From: an uncultured Eubacteriales bacterium
GTDB taxonomy: Bacteria > Bacillota > Clostridia > Christensenellales > QALW01
DNA: 64,000 nucleotides
Reading direction: 5' to 3'
NCBI GenBank assembly: GCA_900547955.1
Contig: URIR01000005.1
Location: forward strand, 6,538 to 70,537
Position 1 is the stretch's first letter. Every line of letters starts with the position of its first letter. Below the pieces are notes generated by a model, which had not been told where the DNA came from, made no database searches, and saw only the letters and a program-made list of their open reading frames with translations. Made by a program: the position numbers and the translations under genes. This document shows, one piece after another, positions 9,012-17,060 of this stretch.

Positions 9012-9872
9012 ATGGCTGATACAACTGATTTAGCTCACCGGCTGGAAAGCAGATATCCCCGGATGAGCAAGGGACATAAGCGCATATGCGAATATATAAC
9101 CCAGAATTTTGACAAGGCGGCCTTTATGACCGCGCATAAATTGGGCGAACGCACTCAGGTGAGCGAATCCACAGTAGTGCGCTTTGCCGACAGCCTCGGC
9201 TATGACGGTTATCCGCAGCTTCAGAAGGCGATGCAGGAGGTAATACGCAATAAGCTTACCACCGTGCAGCTTATAGAAATGTCGGGGGATATAGATAAAA
9301 GCGAAGTGCTGGCTAAGGTTATGAAGGAGGATATGGATAATATCCGAGCCACCCTTAACGAGACGGCTTTGGATAAATTTGATTCGGTAGTGGAAAGCCT
9401 GCTGGAGGCGCGCCGCGTTTACGTTATGGGCATGCGTTCCTCCGCGCCTCTTTCGCAGTTTCTGGGCTATTACCTGGATTTCATGCTGACCAGCGTGCGC
9501 ACGGTCAGCGCGGGTATCAGCGATATATTCGAGCAGCTTATGCATATAGGGGAGGGGGACGTTTTTATAGGAATCAGCTTTCCCCGGTATTCCAACCGCA
9601 CTATAGAGGGAATGGCTTTCGCCCGGTCCAGAGGCGCTAAATGCATAGCCATTACCGACGGCGCGGCTTCGCCCCTTTCCAATGAAGCGGATATAATTCT
9701 GACGGCCAAGAGCGCCATGACCTCCTTTGTGGATTCCCTGGTGGCGCCGTTTAGCTTGGTAAACGCGCTTATAGTAGCTATAGGAATAAAGAAAAAGGAC
9801 GAGATTTCCGGAAGCTTCAGGGAGCTGGAGGCAATCTGGGACGCGCATAACGTTTATGCGGGCGGCAAATGA
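9012..9872 (+). CDS. MurR/RpiR family transcriptional regulator
   Basis: A 286-residue regulator. Residues 1-77 are the RpiR helix-turn-helix (HKRICEYITQNFDKAAFMTA, then TQVSESTVVRFADSLGYDGY) and residues about 125-250 a SIS sugar-phosphate-isomerase-like domain that usually binds a phosphosugar (YVMGMRSSAPL, DVFIGISFPRYSN). The start is the ATG at 9012, placed 7 bases after GGAGGG; the frame is open 18 codons further upstream but that part overlaps the promoter. Its stop overlaps the next gene (ATGA), so it heads an operon with the flavoprotein. The sugar ligand cannot be read from the sequence. Confidence 0.9.
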   Translation: MADTTDLAHRLESRYPRMSKGHKRICEYITQNFDKAAFMTAHKLGERTQVSESTVVRFADSLGYDGYPQLQKAMQEVIRNKLTTVQLIEMSGDIDKSEVLAKVMKEDMDNIRATLNETALDKFDSVVESLLEARRVYVMGMRSSAPLSQFLGYYLDFMLTSVRTVSAGISDIFEQLMHIGEGDVFIGISFPRYSNRTIEGMAFARSRGAKCIAITDGAASPLSNEADIILTAKSAMTSFVDSLVAPFSLVNALIVAIGIKKKDEISGSFRELEAIWDAHNVYAGGK

Positions 9873-11083
9873 TGTACGACGTTATAGTTATAGGAGGCGG
9901 GCCGGCCGGCATGCTGGCCGCCGGCACGGCGGCAGGCAGGGGCAAAAGCACTCTGCTGCTTGAGAAAAATGAAAAGCTGGGCAAAAAGCTTTATATAACG
10001 GGCAAAGGGCGCTGCAATCTTACTAATGCTTGCGACTGCGAGGAATTTTTAACGCATGTGCCCCGTAATCCGCGGTTTTTATACAGCGCGCTTTATGCGT
10101 TTCCGCCTGAGGCGCTCTGCGAAATGATAGAAGCGCTGGGCGTGCCCCTTAAGGTGGAGAGAGGCAGGCGCGTATTTCCAGTCAGCGATAAGGCCAGCGA
10201 TATTATCAGGGCGTTGACGCAGTATTTAAGCAAAGAGGGCGCTCAGGTGAGGCTTAACGCGCCCATTGCCAAAATAGAACGGGTAAATCAGGGCTTTTTG
10301 GTATGCGCGGGGGAGGAGCAATATAACGCGGGCTCTGTTATATTGGCCACGGGCGGCTTGAGCTATCCGGCGACGGGCAGTACCGGGGAGGGCATGCGCT
10401 TTGCCGTAAACCTCGGGCATACGCTTGTTCCGTGCCGTCCGGCGCTTACTTCCCTTCGCCTTGAGGAAAATAAGCTTTCGGCTCCGGCGGGGGTTTCGTT
10501 AAAAAATGTGGAGCTTTGCGCGCGCGTTAAGGGCAGGGAGCTTTTCAGGGAGCGCGGAGAAATGCTTTTTACCCATACCGGCATATCCGGTCCCCTGGTT
10601 CTGACTCTCAGCAGTATTTTGGAAAAGCCTGCGCAAAGCGAGGTTTATATAGATTTGAAGCCGGCGCTGAGTATGGAGGAGCTGGACGAGCGTATAATAG
10701 AAGAATTGAAGGGGGCTTCGGGCAGGCTGCTGCGCAATTCGCTTTCAGGATTGCTTATAAGCGCGCTTAGGGAGCCTGTTTTAGCGCGGGCGGGAATAAG
10801 CGGGGATATTTTGGCAAACCAGCTTAATAAGGAAAAGCGCCGCGCGCTGGCCGGAGCGTTAAAGCGCTTTGAGCTTAAATGCAGCGGCTGGGGAGGCTTT
10901 GACGAAGCTGTAATAACAAGAGGCGGAATAAATATAAAGGAAGTAAACCCGCAGAGCATGCAGTCCAGGTTAGTTCCCGGCCTTTATTTTGCGGGCGAAA
11001 TTTTAGATGTGGACGCTTTTACGGGCGGCTATAATTTGCAGATTGCTTTCAGTACCGGCCGTTTGGCTGGTCAAAGCGTCTGA
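9869..11083 (+). CDS. HI0933/BaiN-family FAD-dependent flavoprotein
   Basis: A 404-residue flavoprotein of the HI0933 (YhiN/BaiN-like) family of NAD(P)/FAD-dependent oxidoreductases. The N-terminal dinucleotide-binding fold is VIVIGGGPAGMLAA, followed by the family signature GKKLYITGKGRCNLTNA at about residues 38-54; TGGLSYPATGSTG lies near 160-175 and the C-terminal FAD-contact GLYFAGEILDVDAFTGGYNL near 370-390. One bile-acid-dehydroxylating member is called BaiN, but most homologues have no assigned substrate, so no reaction is claimed. It overlaps the regulator upstream and lies 11 bases before the hutP-like gene. Confidence 0.88.
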   Translation: MMYDVIVIGGGPAGMLAAGTAAGRGKSTLLLEKNEKLGKKLYITGKGRCNLTNACDCEEFLTHVPRNPRFLYSALYAFPPEALCEMIEALGVPLKVERGRRVFPVSDKASDIIRALTQYLSKEGAQVRLNAPIAKIERVNQGFLVCAGEEQYNAGSVILATGGLSYPATGSTGEGMRFAVNLGHTLVPCRPALTSLRLEENKLSAPAGVSLKNVELCARVKGRELFRERGEMLFTHTGISGPLVLTLSSILEKPAQSEVYIDLKPALSMEELDERIIEELKGASGRLLRNSLSGLLISALREPVLARAGISGDILANQLNKEKRRALAGALKRFELKCSGWGGFDEAVITRGGINIKEVNPQSMQSRLVPGLYFAGEILDVDAFTGGYNLQIAFSTGRLAGQSV

Positions 11084-11094
11084 GGAGGCGGAAT

Positions 11095-11505
11095 ATGCTG
11101 ATATCAAGCAAGGAAATAGCGAGAGCGGCTATAATAATGAGCATGACGCAGTCCAGGGAGGAGGAGCGCCTTTACCGGGAAGAGCTTTTAAAGGCGGATA
11201 TACTTTCAGCAGCTGTGGACTGCGGCGGGGATTATATAAGCTCGGTGAATAAATTCGTCGAGCGGGCCATAGTAGCGGCTAAGCGCGAGGGAGTTATAAA
11301 AGAAGGGCATATAGAGGAGGGAGGCGTCGCGGGCGCGGCGCACGAGGCGCTTTCTCAGATTATGAATAAGGCCCTGGGCCTGAGCGTAGGGGGTAAGATT
11401 GGCATAGCGCGCAAGGGAGACCATATATGCGTGGCTGCGTATTTTGCCATCGGCCTGCTGCATCTTAACGATATAGCCGTGGGGCTGGGGCATAGGGCAA
11501 TTTAA
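11095..11505 (+). CDS. HutP family protein
   Basis: A 136-residue protein matching the HutP family (residues about 5-136, with VCAAYFAIGLLHLND preceded by KGDHI and ending GLGHRAI). In Bacillus subtilis HutP is a histidine- and metal-activated RNA-binding antiterminator of the hut operon. No histidine-degradation genes are in the window; instead this copy lies between a flavoprotein gene and cmk, a setting seen in many Clostridia, so its target is probably not hut. AGGAGGCGG gives a good ribosome site at the ATG. Confidence 0.8.
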   Translation: MLISSKEIARAAIIMSMTQSREEERLYREELLKADILSAAVDCGGDYISSVNKFVERAIVAAKREGVIKEGHIEEGGVAGAAHEALSQIMNKALGLSVGGKIGIARKGDHICVAAYFAIGLLHLNDIAVGLGHRAI

Positions 11506-11652
11506 GCTTTGGGCGTTTCATAAGCTGCGCGGGACTGTTTTTATGTCCAAGGGCGTTTTAAGCTAAGAGACGCGCATATAAAATCAATAAGGGATATTTT
11601 GTGGCCGCGCGGCGCGTCGCTTTGCCGGCGGGATAAAAACGGAGAGAAAATA

Positions 11653-12315
11653 ATGGGAATATATCAGATAGCCATAGACGGCCCCTCGGGCGCGGGAAAG
11701 AGCACGGTTGCAAGAATGCTGGCTAAAAGGCTGAAAATAGCTTATTTGGATACGGGCGCCATGTATAGGGCGTGCGCAGTACATATGCTGGAGAAAAATA
11801 TAAGCCTTGCGGACGCTCAGCGCGTTTCGGAGGAGCTGCCTAATATAGATATGGGCATTGCTTTTGAAAACGGGGAGCAGAAAATGCTGCTTTCGGGCAG
11901 AGACGTCAGCGGCCTTATACGCGAGCATCATATATCCAAGGCAGCCTCGGATATTTCCAAGCTTGTCTGTGTAAGGGAAAAAATGGTTTCTCTGCAGAGA
12001 AAGCTGGCTTTAGAGCAAAGCTGCGTGCTGGACGGCAGGGATATCTGCCTGCATGTGCTGCCTGGGGCGCGCTATAAATTCTTTTTGACTGCCTCGGCTC
12101 AGGAGAGGGCAAGGCGAAGATGCGCTGAATTGGAGCAGAGGGGAGAAAAGGTAAATTTTGAAACAGTACTTGCCGATATTAACGATAGGGATTATAATGA
12201 TACGCATAGAGCGGCTTCCCCGCTGGTTCAGGCGCCCGACGCGGTTTTAGTGGATTCAACAGGCATGACCCTGGAGCAGGTGCTGGAATATATCTTAAGC
12301 TTTATAGAGGAATAG
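11653..12315 (+). CDS. cmk: Cytidylate kinase
   Basis: A 220-residue enzyme that phosphorylates CMP and dCMP. It shows the Walker A IDGPSGAGKSTVARMLA, then DTGAMYRA at the substrate site, SGRDVSG, LDGRDICLHVLPGARYKFFL and the RAxRR lid (QERARRRC). The ATG at 11653 is preceded by GGAGAG; the frame is open 18 codons earlier but those residues are not conserved in the family. Three bases separate it from plsC, indicating co-transcription through to ispH-rpsA. Confidence 0.95.
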   Translation: MGIYQIAIDGPSGAGKSTVARMLAKRLKIAYLDTGAMYRACAVHMLEKNISLADAQRVSEELPNIDMGIAFENGEQKMLLSGRDVSGLIREHHISKAASDISKLVCVREKMVSLQRKLALEQSCVLDGRDICLHVLPGARYKFFLTASAQERARRRCAELEQRGEKVNFETVLADINDRDYNDTHRAASPLVQAPDAVLVDSTGMTLEQVLEYILSFIEE

Positions 12316-12318
12316 GCG

Positions 12319-12924
12319 ATGTTTTATAAGATTATTAGAGGAATTTTCCGCTTCCTGATTTTTTTTCTGATGCCTACTAAGGTTGTGGGCGGGGAAAAAT
12401 TGGATAGAGAGGGAAGATATATATTAGCCTGCAATCATCAGACGGCTATGGATATTCCGCTGCTTATAGCTAAATGTCCGCGGGTGATAAATTTTATGGC
12501 TAAAGCGCTTTTTTTTGAGGGACGGCCTGTAATAGGCTATTTATTCCGCAAAATGCACGCTTTTCCCGTGCATCCGGCCAGCAGCGATTTAAAATCTCTT
12601 AAGCATGCTGTAGAGGTGCTGAACAGGGACGAGGTTTTAGGCATATTTCCGCAGGGACGGCGGGTTAAGCAAAGCCCTGTGATAGACCGCGGGGAAATGT
12701 TTTCAGGCATGGCCTTTATAGCGCTTAAGGCCAAGTCGGATATTATACCGGTAATGTTTACGCGGCCCCCCCTGGTATTCAGGCGCAATATTCTTAAGGT
12801 AGGCGAGCCTATAAAATATGAGGATTATAAGGAGCGCCGGCTTAAGCAGGACGTGCTGGAGGAGATTACAGACGAGCTTTGCGCGCGCATGAACGGCCTG
12901 CTGGAGGAGGATAAGGCGCAATGA
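12319..12924 (+). CDS. plsC: 1-acyl-sn-glycerol-3-phosphate acyltransferase
   Basis: A 201-residue membrane-associated acyltransferase that makes phosphatidic acid from lysophosphatidate. It has one N-terminal hydrophobic segment (residues 8-20), the catalytic NHQTAMD (HX4D) at about 39-45, and the acceptor motif FPQGRR at about 113-118. The stop overlaps the ispH start by four bases (ATGA). The cmk-plsC-ispH/rpsA order is a familiar clostridial cluster. Confidence 0.92.
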   Translation: MFYKIIRGIFRFLIFFLMPTKVVGGEKLDREGRYILACNHQTAMDIPLLIAKCPRVINFMAKALFFEGRPVIGYLFRKMHAFPVHPASSDLKSLKHAVEVLNRDEVLGIFPQGRRVKQSPVIDRGEMFSGMAFIALKAKSDIIPVMFTRPPLVFRRNILKVGEPIKYEDYKERRLKQDVLEEITDELCARMNGLLEEDKAQ

Positions 12925-14933
12925 GCGTAATACTGGCTGAAAGCGCCGGCTTTTGCTTTGGAGTGCGCCGGGCCGTGCAGGAGGCGGAGAAGTGCGCGCA
13001 GGAGGGTCTTTCGGTATGCACTCTCGGCCCTATAATACATAATAAATTCGTTACTCAGCGCCTGGAGGGCATGGGGGTAAGGCAGGCGCAAACGCTCATG
13101 GACGCCCGCGCCCATACGGTTATAATACGCTCCCACGGCGTTCCGCCTGAAATAGAGGCCGCGTTAAAAAAGCAGTGCGTTAAGCTGGCGGACGTTACCT
13201 GCCCGTTTGTAAAAAAAATTCAAAATATAGCCGCGCGCGCTTATGAAGAGGGAAAGCAGGTAGTAATAATAGGGGAAAAGGAGCATCCGGAGGTAATTGG
13301 CATAAACGGCTACTGCCATAATTCGGCGGTGGTTATAAACAGCTCTGAAGAGGCTGCGGAGACGGATTTTTCAGGGCGAGAGCTGTGTCTGGTGGCGCAA
13401 ACTACGGCAAATAAGAAAAAGTGGCAGGAAATTGTTGAGTTTTTGCGCAAAAGCGGTTATAATATGCAGGTGCACAACACTATATGCAGCGCAACCGGGC
13501 AAAGGCAGGCCGAAGCGGCCGAGCTGGCGGCGCGGTGCGACGTCATGATAGTGGTAGGCTGCCGCGAAAGCTCCAATACCCGTAAGCTTTATGAAATATG
13601 CAGGCAGCTTTGCAAAAGAACCTATGCGGTGGAAAGCGCTCAGGAGCTTTCCGCGCTGGAAATAGATAGCCCTTTGAGCATAGGGATAACGGCGGGCGCT
13701 TCTACGCCCGACTGGGTAATTAAGGAGGTTGTAAACAAGATGAGCGAGCGAGAGGACATGCTCAAGACGCAGGATTCTGATTTTCTGGAGGAGATGGATA
13801 AGACGCTGGTTAAAATACGCCCCGGCCAGGTAGTTAAAGGCTATGTGGTGTATGTAAACGATAATGAAGCGGGCGTCAACGTCGGCTATAAGATGGACGG
13901 CTTTATCTCCAGGGAGGAATTGACCGCAGACGGCAATATCAGTCCCAGAGATATTTTAAAGGAAGGAGACGAAATCGAGGTTGAGGTGCTTAAGGTGAAC
14001 GACGGCAACGGCAACGTCATATTGTCCAAGAAGGCCGTGGACGAGCGCCTGGCCAAGGATAAAAAGCTGGCCGAGATAAATCAGGGCGAGCCCTTTGAGG
14101 TAACCGTCAAGGAGGCGGTTAAGGGAGGAGTTTTAGCCAATGTGGACGGCATAACGGTGTTCATTCCCGGCTCCCAGCTTCGTGAAAGAGGCTATGTAAG
14201 AGACCTTTCTCAATATGTGGGAAAGACCTTTAAGGTTAAGGCCCTTGAGGTGGACGTTAAAAAGCGCAGGGTAGTCGCCAGCCGCGCTCAGGTGCTTAAG
14301 CAGGAGCGGGAGGAAAAGGAAGAAAAATTCTGGAGCAATATCCACGAGGGAGATATCGTAAAGGGCATTGTACGCCGTATTACCGATTTCGGCGCGTTTG
14401 TGGATGTAGGAGGCGTTGACGGCCTGCTGCATATAAGCGATATAGCCTGGTACCGTTTGGATAAGGTGACAGACGTGCTTAAGGCGGGGGATGAAATTGA
14501 GGTTGTTGTTTTAGCCGCCGACCGTGAAAAGGGCACTATCTCCCTTGGCTATAAGCAGCTGCATGCCAAGCCCTGGGAATTTGCCTTTGAAAAATATCCC
14601 GTTGGCTCTGTTGTTAAGGGTAAGGTTGTGCGCCTGGCTGCCTTTGGCGCTTTTGTCAACCTGGAGCCTGGCATAGACGGCTTAGTACATATTTCCGAAA
14701 TTACCGACCATTATATAAAGAAGGTAGAGGAGGCGCTTTCTGTCGGACAGGAAGTGGACGTTATGGTTTTGGACGTCAATCCTGAAGCCAAAAAAATCAG
14801 TCTCAGCATTAAGGCGCTGGGCGGCCAGAATGGGGCCGGGGAAGCCGACGGGGGCCAGGAAGAGCCTGCCGAGGCGGGCCAGGAGGCGGCTGAGGCTGAG
14901 AGCGAGAATGCTTTTGGGGCTGACGCTGAATAA
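12921..14933 (+). CDS. ispH-rpsA: Bifunctional 4-hydroxy-3-methylbut-2-enyl diphosphate reductase / ribosomal protein S1
   Basis: A 670-residue fusion. Residues 1-285 are IspH, the [4Fe-4S] enzyme of the last MEP-pathway step: cluster cysteines in GFCFGVRRA, TCPFVKK and TICSATGQRQ, plus IIGEKEHPEVIG. Residues about 295-620 hold four S1 RNA-binding repeats (for example VKGIVRRITDFGAFVDVGGV and VKGKVVRLAAFGAFVNLEPG), followed by an Ala/Glu-rich tail. This fusion is known in several Clostridia and couples isoprenoid synthesis to a translation protein in one chain. I see no frame change or stop between the halves. Confidence 0.95.
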   Translation: MSVILAESAGFCFGVRRAVQEAEKCAQEGLSVCTLGPIIHNKFVTQRLEGMGVRQAQTLMDARAHTVIIRSHGVPPEIEAALKKQCVKLADVTCPFVKKIQNIAARAYEEGKQVVIIGEKEHPEVIGINGYCHNSAVVINSSEEAAETDFSGRELCLVAQTTANKKKWQEIVEFLRKSGYNMQVHNTICSATGQRQAEAAELAARCDVMIVVGCRESSNTRKLYEICRQLCKRTYAVESAQELSALEIDSPLSIGITAGASTPDWVIKEVVNKMSEREDMLKTQDSDFLEEMDKTLVKIRPGQVVKGYVVYVNDNEAGVNVGYKMDGFISREELTADGNISPRDILKEGDEIEVEVLKVNDGNGNVILSKKAVDERLAKDKKLAEINQGEPFEVTVKEAVKGGVLANVDGITVFIPGSQLRERGYVRDLSQYVGKTFKVKALEVDVKKRRVVASRAQVLKQEREEKEEKFWSNIHEGDIVKGIVRRITDFGAFVDVGGVDGLLHISDIAWYRLDKVTDVLKAGDEIEVVVLAADREKGTISLGYKQLHAKPWEFAFEKYPVGSVVKGKVVRLAAFGAFVNLEPGIDGLVHISEITDHYIKKVEEALSVGQEVDVMVLDVNPEAKKISLSIKALGGQNGAGEADGGQEEPAEAGQEAAEAESENAFGADAE

Positions 14934-15213
14934 GTTTATTTTACCGTTGCGAAAGGCGGGTACGGGCGTATGCGCAGGCCAAGCGTATTTTTAGCGCCGC
15001 CCGGAACGGGCGGAAAGCGCAGAGCAGATTACTTTATTTTGACGCGGCTTATTTCTTTGCGCGCCCCCGGAAAATTGAGCTTAATGCGGGCCGCGGAGGG
15101 CAAGCTTAAAGGTCTGTCCGGCTCAAGCCGCCAATTAAATATGCTGAATTTTGATATTTTATTTTTAAAAGAGCGGAATTATATTTCCGCTCTTTTTATA
15201 ATTTTACTTCTTA
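14934..15213. other. Gene-free stretch after ispH-rpsA with terminator
   Basis: No convincing gene. A hairpin CCGCCC/GGGCGG lies near 14998-15012. A strong rho-independent terminator is at 15167-15197: AAAAGAGCGGAA pairs with TTCCGCTCTTTT and runs into Ts. It would end the cmk-plsC-ispH transcript. A family-A element is inserted 19 bases further on. Confidence 0.7.
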
Positions 15214-15215
15214 TA

Positions 15216-15485
15216 CTCTCAGTTTACAAGGAACTACACGCCTTAAAACGGGATAATTTCTTCATTTTCTGCGTTATCCTCAATCAGCGTGCTTCCAGTA
15301 CGCTTTCTTCGTCTGCCTTGAAAATGAAGAAATTCTTTTTCCTTGAGCTCTCCAGAGTCAGAAGGCATAAAATCTGCGTCATGCAAGACGCTTTGAACGA
15401 CATGTACCGGGCGTACATGGAATCAAAGCAACGCAGCAGGACGCAGATTTTATGCCTTCTGACCGTCTTCCTTGTAAACTGAGGG
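15216..15485 (+). mobile_element. Family-A inverted-repeat element (MITE-like), copy 1
   Basis: A 270-bp element bounded by TA on both sides (15214-15215 and 15486-15487), with terminal inverted repeats CTCTCAGTTTACAAGGAA and TTCCTTGTAAACTGAGGG. Its right half is a long hairpin: TCAGAAGGCATAAAATCTGC pairs with its exact complement before the right end. The same element recurs at 42211 (reversed) and 44252. It encodes no protein; TA duplication and size suggest a non-autonomous relative of IS630/Tc1-mariner transposons. It lies between the ispH-rpsA terminator and the spo0A promoter. Confidence 0.85.
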
Positions 15486-15680
15486 TAACGTTAAATCCGC
15501 AGGAGCCGGGGGTTATTGCTCGGGCTTTGTGATAATATAAAATAAAACCGTGAAACAAAAATGTGCATAATGCGCGTGCTGTCGATATAATACATTGTAA
15601 AAAATTAAAGCTGTTAGAGGAATTTGGGGTAAAAGAATGAATAATAAGTAAAATAGATAAAATTTATTTAATAAAAAATC

Positions 15681-15709
15681 TTGCAGACAAGTGTGCAATA
15701 TGCTAGAAT
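15681..15709 (+). promoter_or_regulatory. Sigma-A-type promoter of spo0A
   Basis: TTGCAG at 15681-15686, a 17-base spacer and TAGAAT at 15704-15709, 38 bases before the spo0A start. Confidence 0.6.
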
Positions 15710-15747
15710 ATGCCAAGACAAGCGAAAAAAGAAAAGGAGATAAAACT

Positions 15748-16530
15748 ATGGCTGTCAAGTTAGAAAAAATCAGGGTATTTATTGCCGACGACAACGCGGA
15801 AACAAGAGAAAGCCTGTCAAACGAATTGGAGACCGAAGCAATTACGGTAGCAGGCACGGCTGCAGACGGAATCAGCGCTTTAAAACAGATTGAATCCCTT
15901 AAGCCGGACGTACTGCTTCTGGATATTGTTATGCCGGGGCTGGACGGCTTGGGAGTACTTAAAAAGCTGAGCGAATGGGAAAACCGGCCGGAGGTTATTA
16001 TGCTGACCGCGCTTACTCAGGAGGAGTTCGTGCGCAGGGCGGTTGAATTGGGAGCTAAATACTATATGGCCAAGCCGTGCGAGCCTGCCGTGGTTAGAGG
16101 GAGAATAATGGATATCATCGGGCTGGAGCGCCTTGAACAGAAGGAAATCTCGGGCCTGGATATGCAGATAAGCAAGATATTCATGACCATAGGCATACCC
16201 GCTCATATTAAGGGCTATTATTTTCTGCGCGAAGCTATAAAAATGGTAACTGACAAGCCGGATATGATAAACCGCATAACCAAGGAATTGTATCCTACTA
16301 TAGCTCAGAAATACCGTACCAGCGCCAGCAAGGTAGAGCGGGCTATGCGCCATGCTATTGAGGTAGCCTGGTCGCGCGGAAGACTGGACAATCTGGACGA
16401 AATTGTGGGATGCAAGGTATATGACCCGCTTAATAAGCCCACTAACGGAGAGTTTGTAGCGCTTATAGCGGATAAGCTTAAGCTGGAAAAGGATGAAAGG
16501 CTTCGCCAGAGGCTTAATCAGGCGGTTTAA
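15748..16530 (+). CDS. spo0A: Stage 0 sporulation response regulator Spo0A
   Basis: A 260-residue master regulator of sporulation entry. Residues 7-125 are the receiver: acidic pair FIADDN, phospho-acceptor Asp in LLDIVMPGLDG, switch Thr in MLTALTQ and Lys in MAKPCEP. Residues about 145-260 are the Spo0A-specific DNA-binding domain, including TRELYP-like ITKELYPTIA, KVERAMRHAIEVAWSRG and DPLNKPTNGEF. The ATG at 15748 follows AAAAGGAG; an upstream open stretch overlaps the promoter. Length and motifs are normal. The last codons (RLRQRLNQAV) are partly duplicated just downstream at 16561-16602. Confidence 0.97.
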   Translation: MAVKLEKIRVFIADDNAETRESLSNELETEAITVAGTAADGISALKQIESLKPDVLLLDIVMPGLDGLGVLKKLSEWENRPEVIMLTALTQEEFVRRAVELGAKYYMAKPCEPAVVRGRIMDIIGLERLEQKEISGLDMQISKIFMTIGIPAHIKGYYFLREAIKMVTDKPDMINRITKELYPTIAQKYRTSASKVERAMRHAIEVAWSRGRLDNLDEIVGCKVYDPLNKPTNGEFVALIADKLKLEKDERLRQRLNQAV

Positions 16531-16560
16531 AAAAGAACAGTTCCTTTCTGCGGCAACGAG

Positions 16561-16602
16561 GGCAAGCTTCGCCAGAAGCTCAATCAGGCGGTTTAAAAAG
16601 AA
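16561..16602 (+). repeat. Partial tandem duplication of the spo0A 3' end
   Basis: This stretch repeats 16495-16537, the last codons and stop of spo0A plus the A-run after it, with about five differences; translated it would read KLRQKLNQAV and stop. It lies 30 bases after the real stop, in the 3' untranslated region, and has no start codon of its own. Confidence 0.75.
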
Positions 16603-16618
16603 TATACTGTCAATAAAG

Positions 16619-16658
16619 GCGCGGTTTTATATCCTGGATATAAGCCGCGCTTTTTATT
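16619..16658 (+). terminator. Rho-independent terminator after spo0A
   Basis: GCGCGGTTTTATATCC pairs with GGATATAAGCCGCGC and is followed by TTTTTA. Confidence 0.8.
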
Positions 16659-17060
16659 ATGCCGTCATCAGGAGACGTGAAAAGGGCTGTTTTGCCGGGA
16701 GAAGCGGCGGAAAGCTTAAGCCGGGCGGCGCGGACGCTACATGCTTTTGTATGTAAGCGGCGTTCGTCGGGAGAGGCCTTAGGCTGAACGGCGCGGTTGG
16801 GAACGGGCGTTGTGGCATATTGAAAAACGGGTATTTCCGTATGTAATCAGTTTTGGCAAGCGGCCTGTCAGGCCGGACGGCGCGGGCGAAAATTCATGCC
16901 TTTAAAGGGCCGCGCCCCTTTTATTTATTCGGATGATTTAAAAATAGAATTTCCGCTTTATTTTTTCATTTATCTTTGCTATAATAAAAAGGACGTGTGT
17001 TATACGCCAAAATACAAGCACGGTAGTATGGTTTGTGCTTCCGGGAAAACGGAGGAAAAA
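16659..17060. other. Gene-free stretch before the first paaK gene, with a second terminator
   Basis: No protein gene is supported. A GC-rich segment (16660-16870) with several small hairpins ends in a terminator at about 16879-16918 (GGCGCGG pairing with CCGCGCC, then CCTTTTATTTATT). A TATAAT at 16978-16983 may be the -10 of the paaK operon, but I find no matching -35. A short hairpin (AAGCAC/GTGCTT) lies just upstream of the paaK ribosome site. Confidence 0.5.

Noticed and set aside
9030..9848. 272-codon minus-strand frame opposite the RpiR-type regulator
   Set aside because: Antisense shadow; the plus strand encodes recognisable HTH and SIS domains with promoter and ribosome site.
15216..15485. 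Open frame through the family-A element (about 14970-15482)
   Set aside because: The frame crosses a terminator and both ends of a non-coding inverted-repeat element; other copies do not keep it open.
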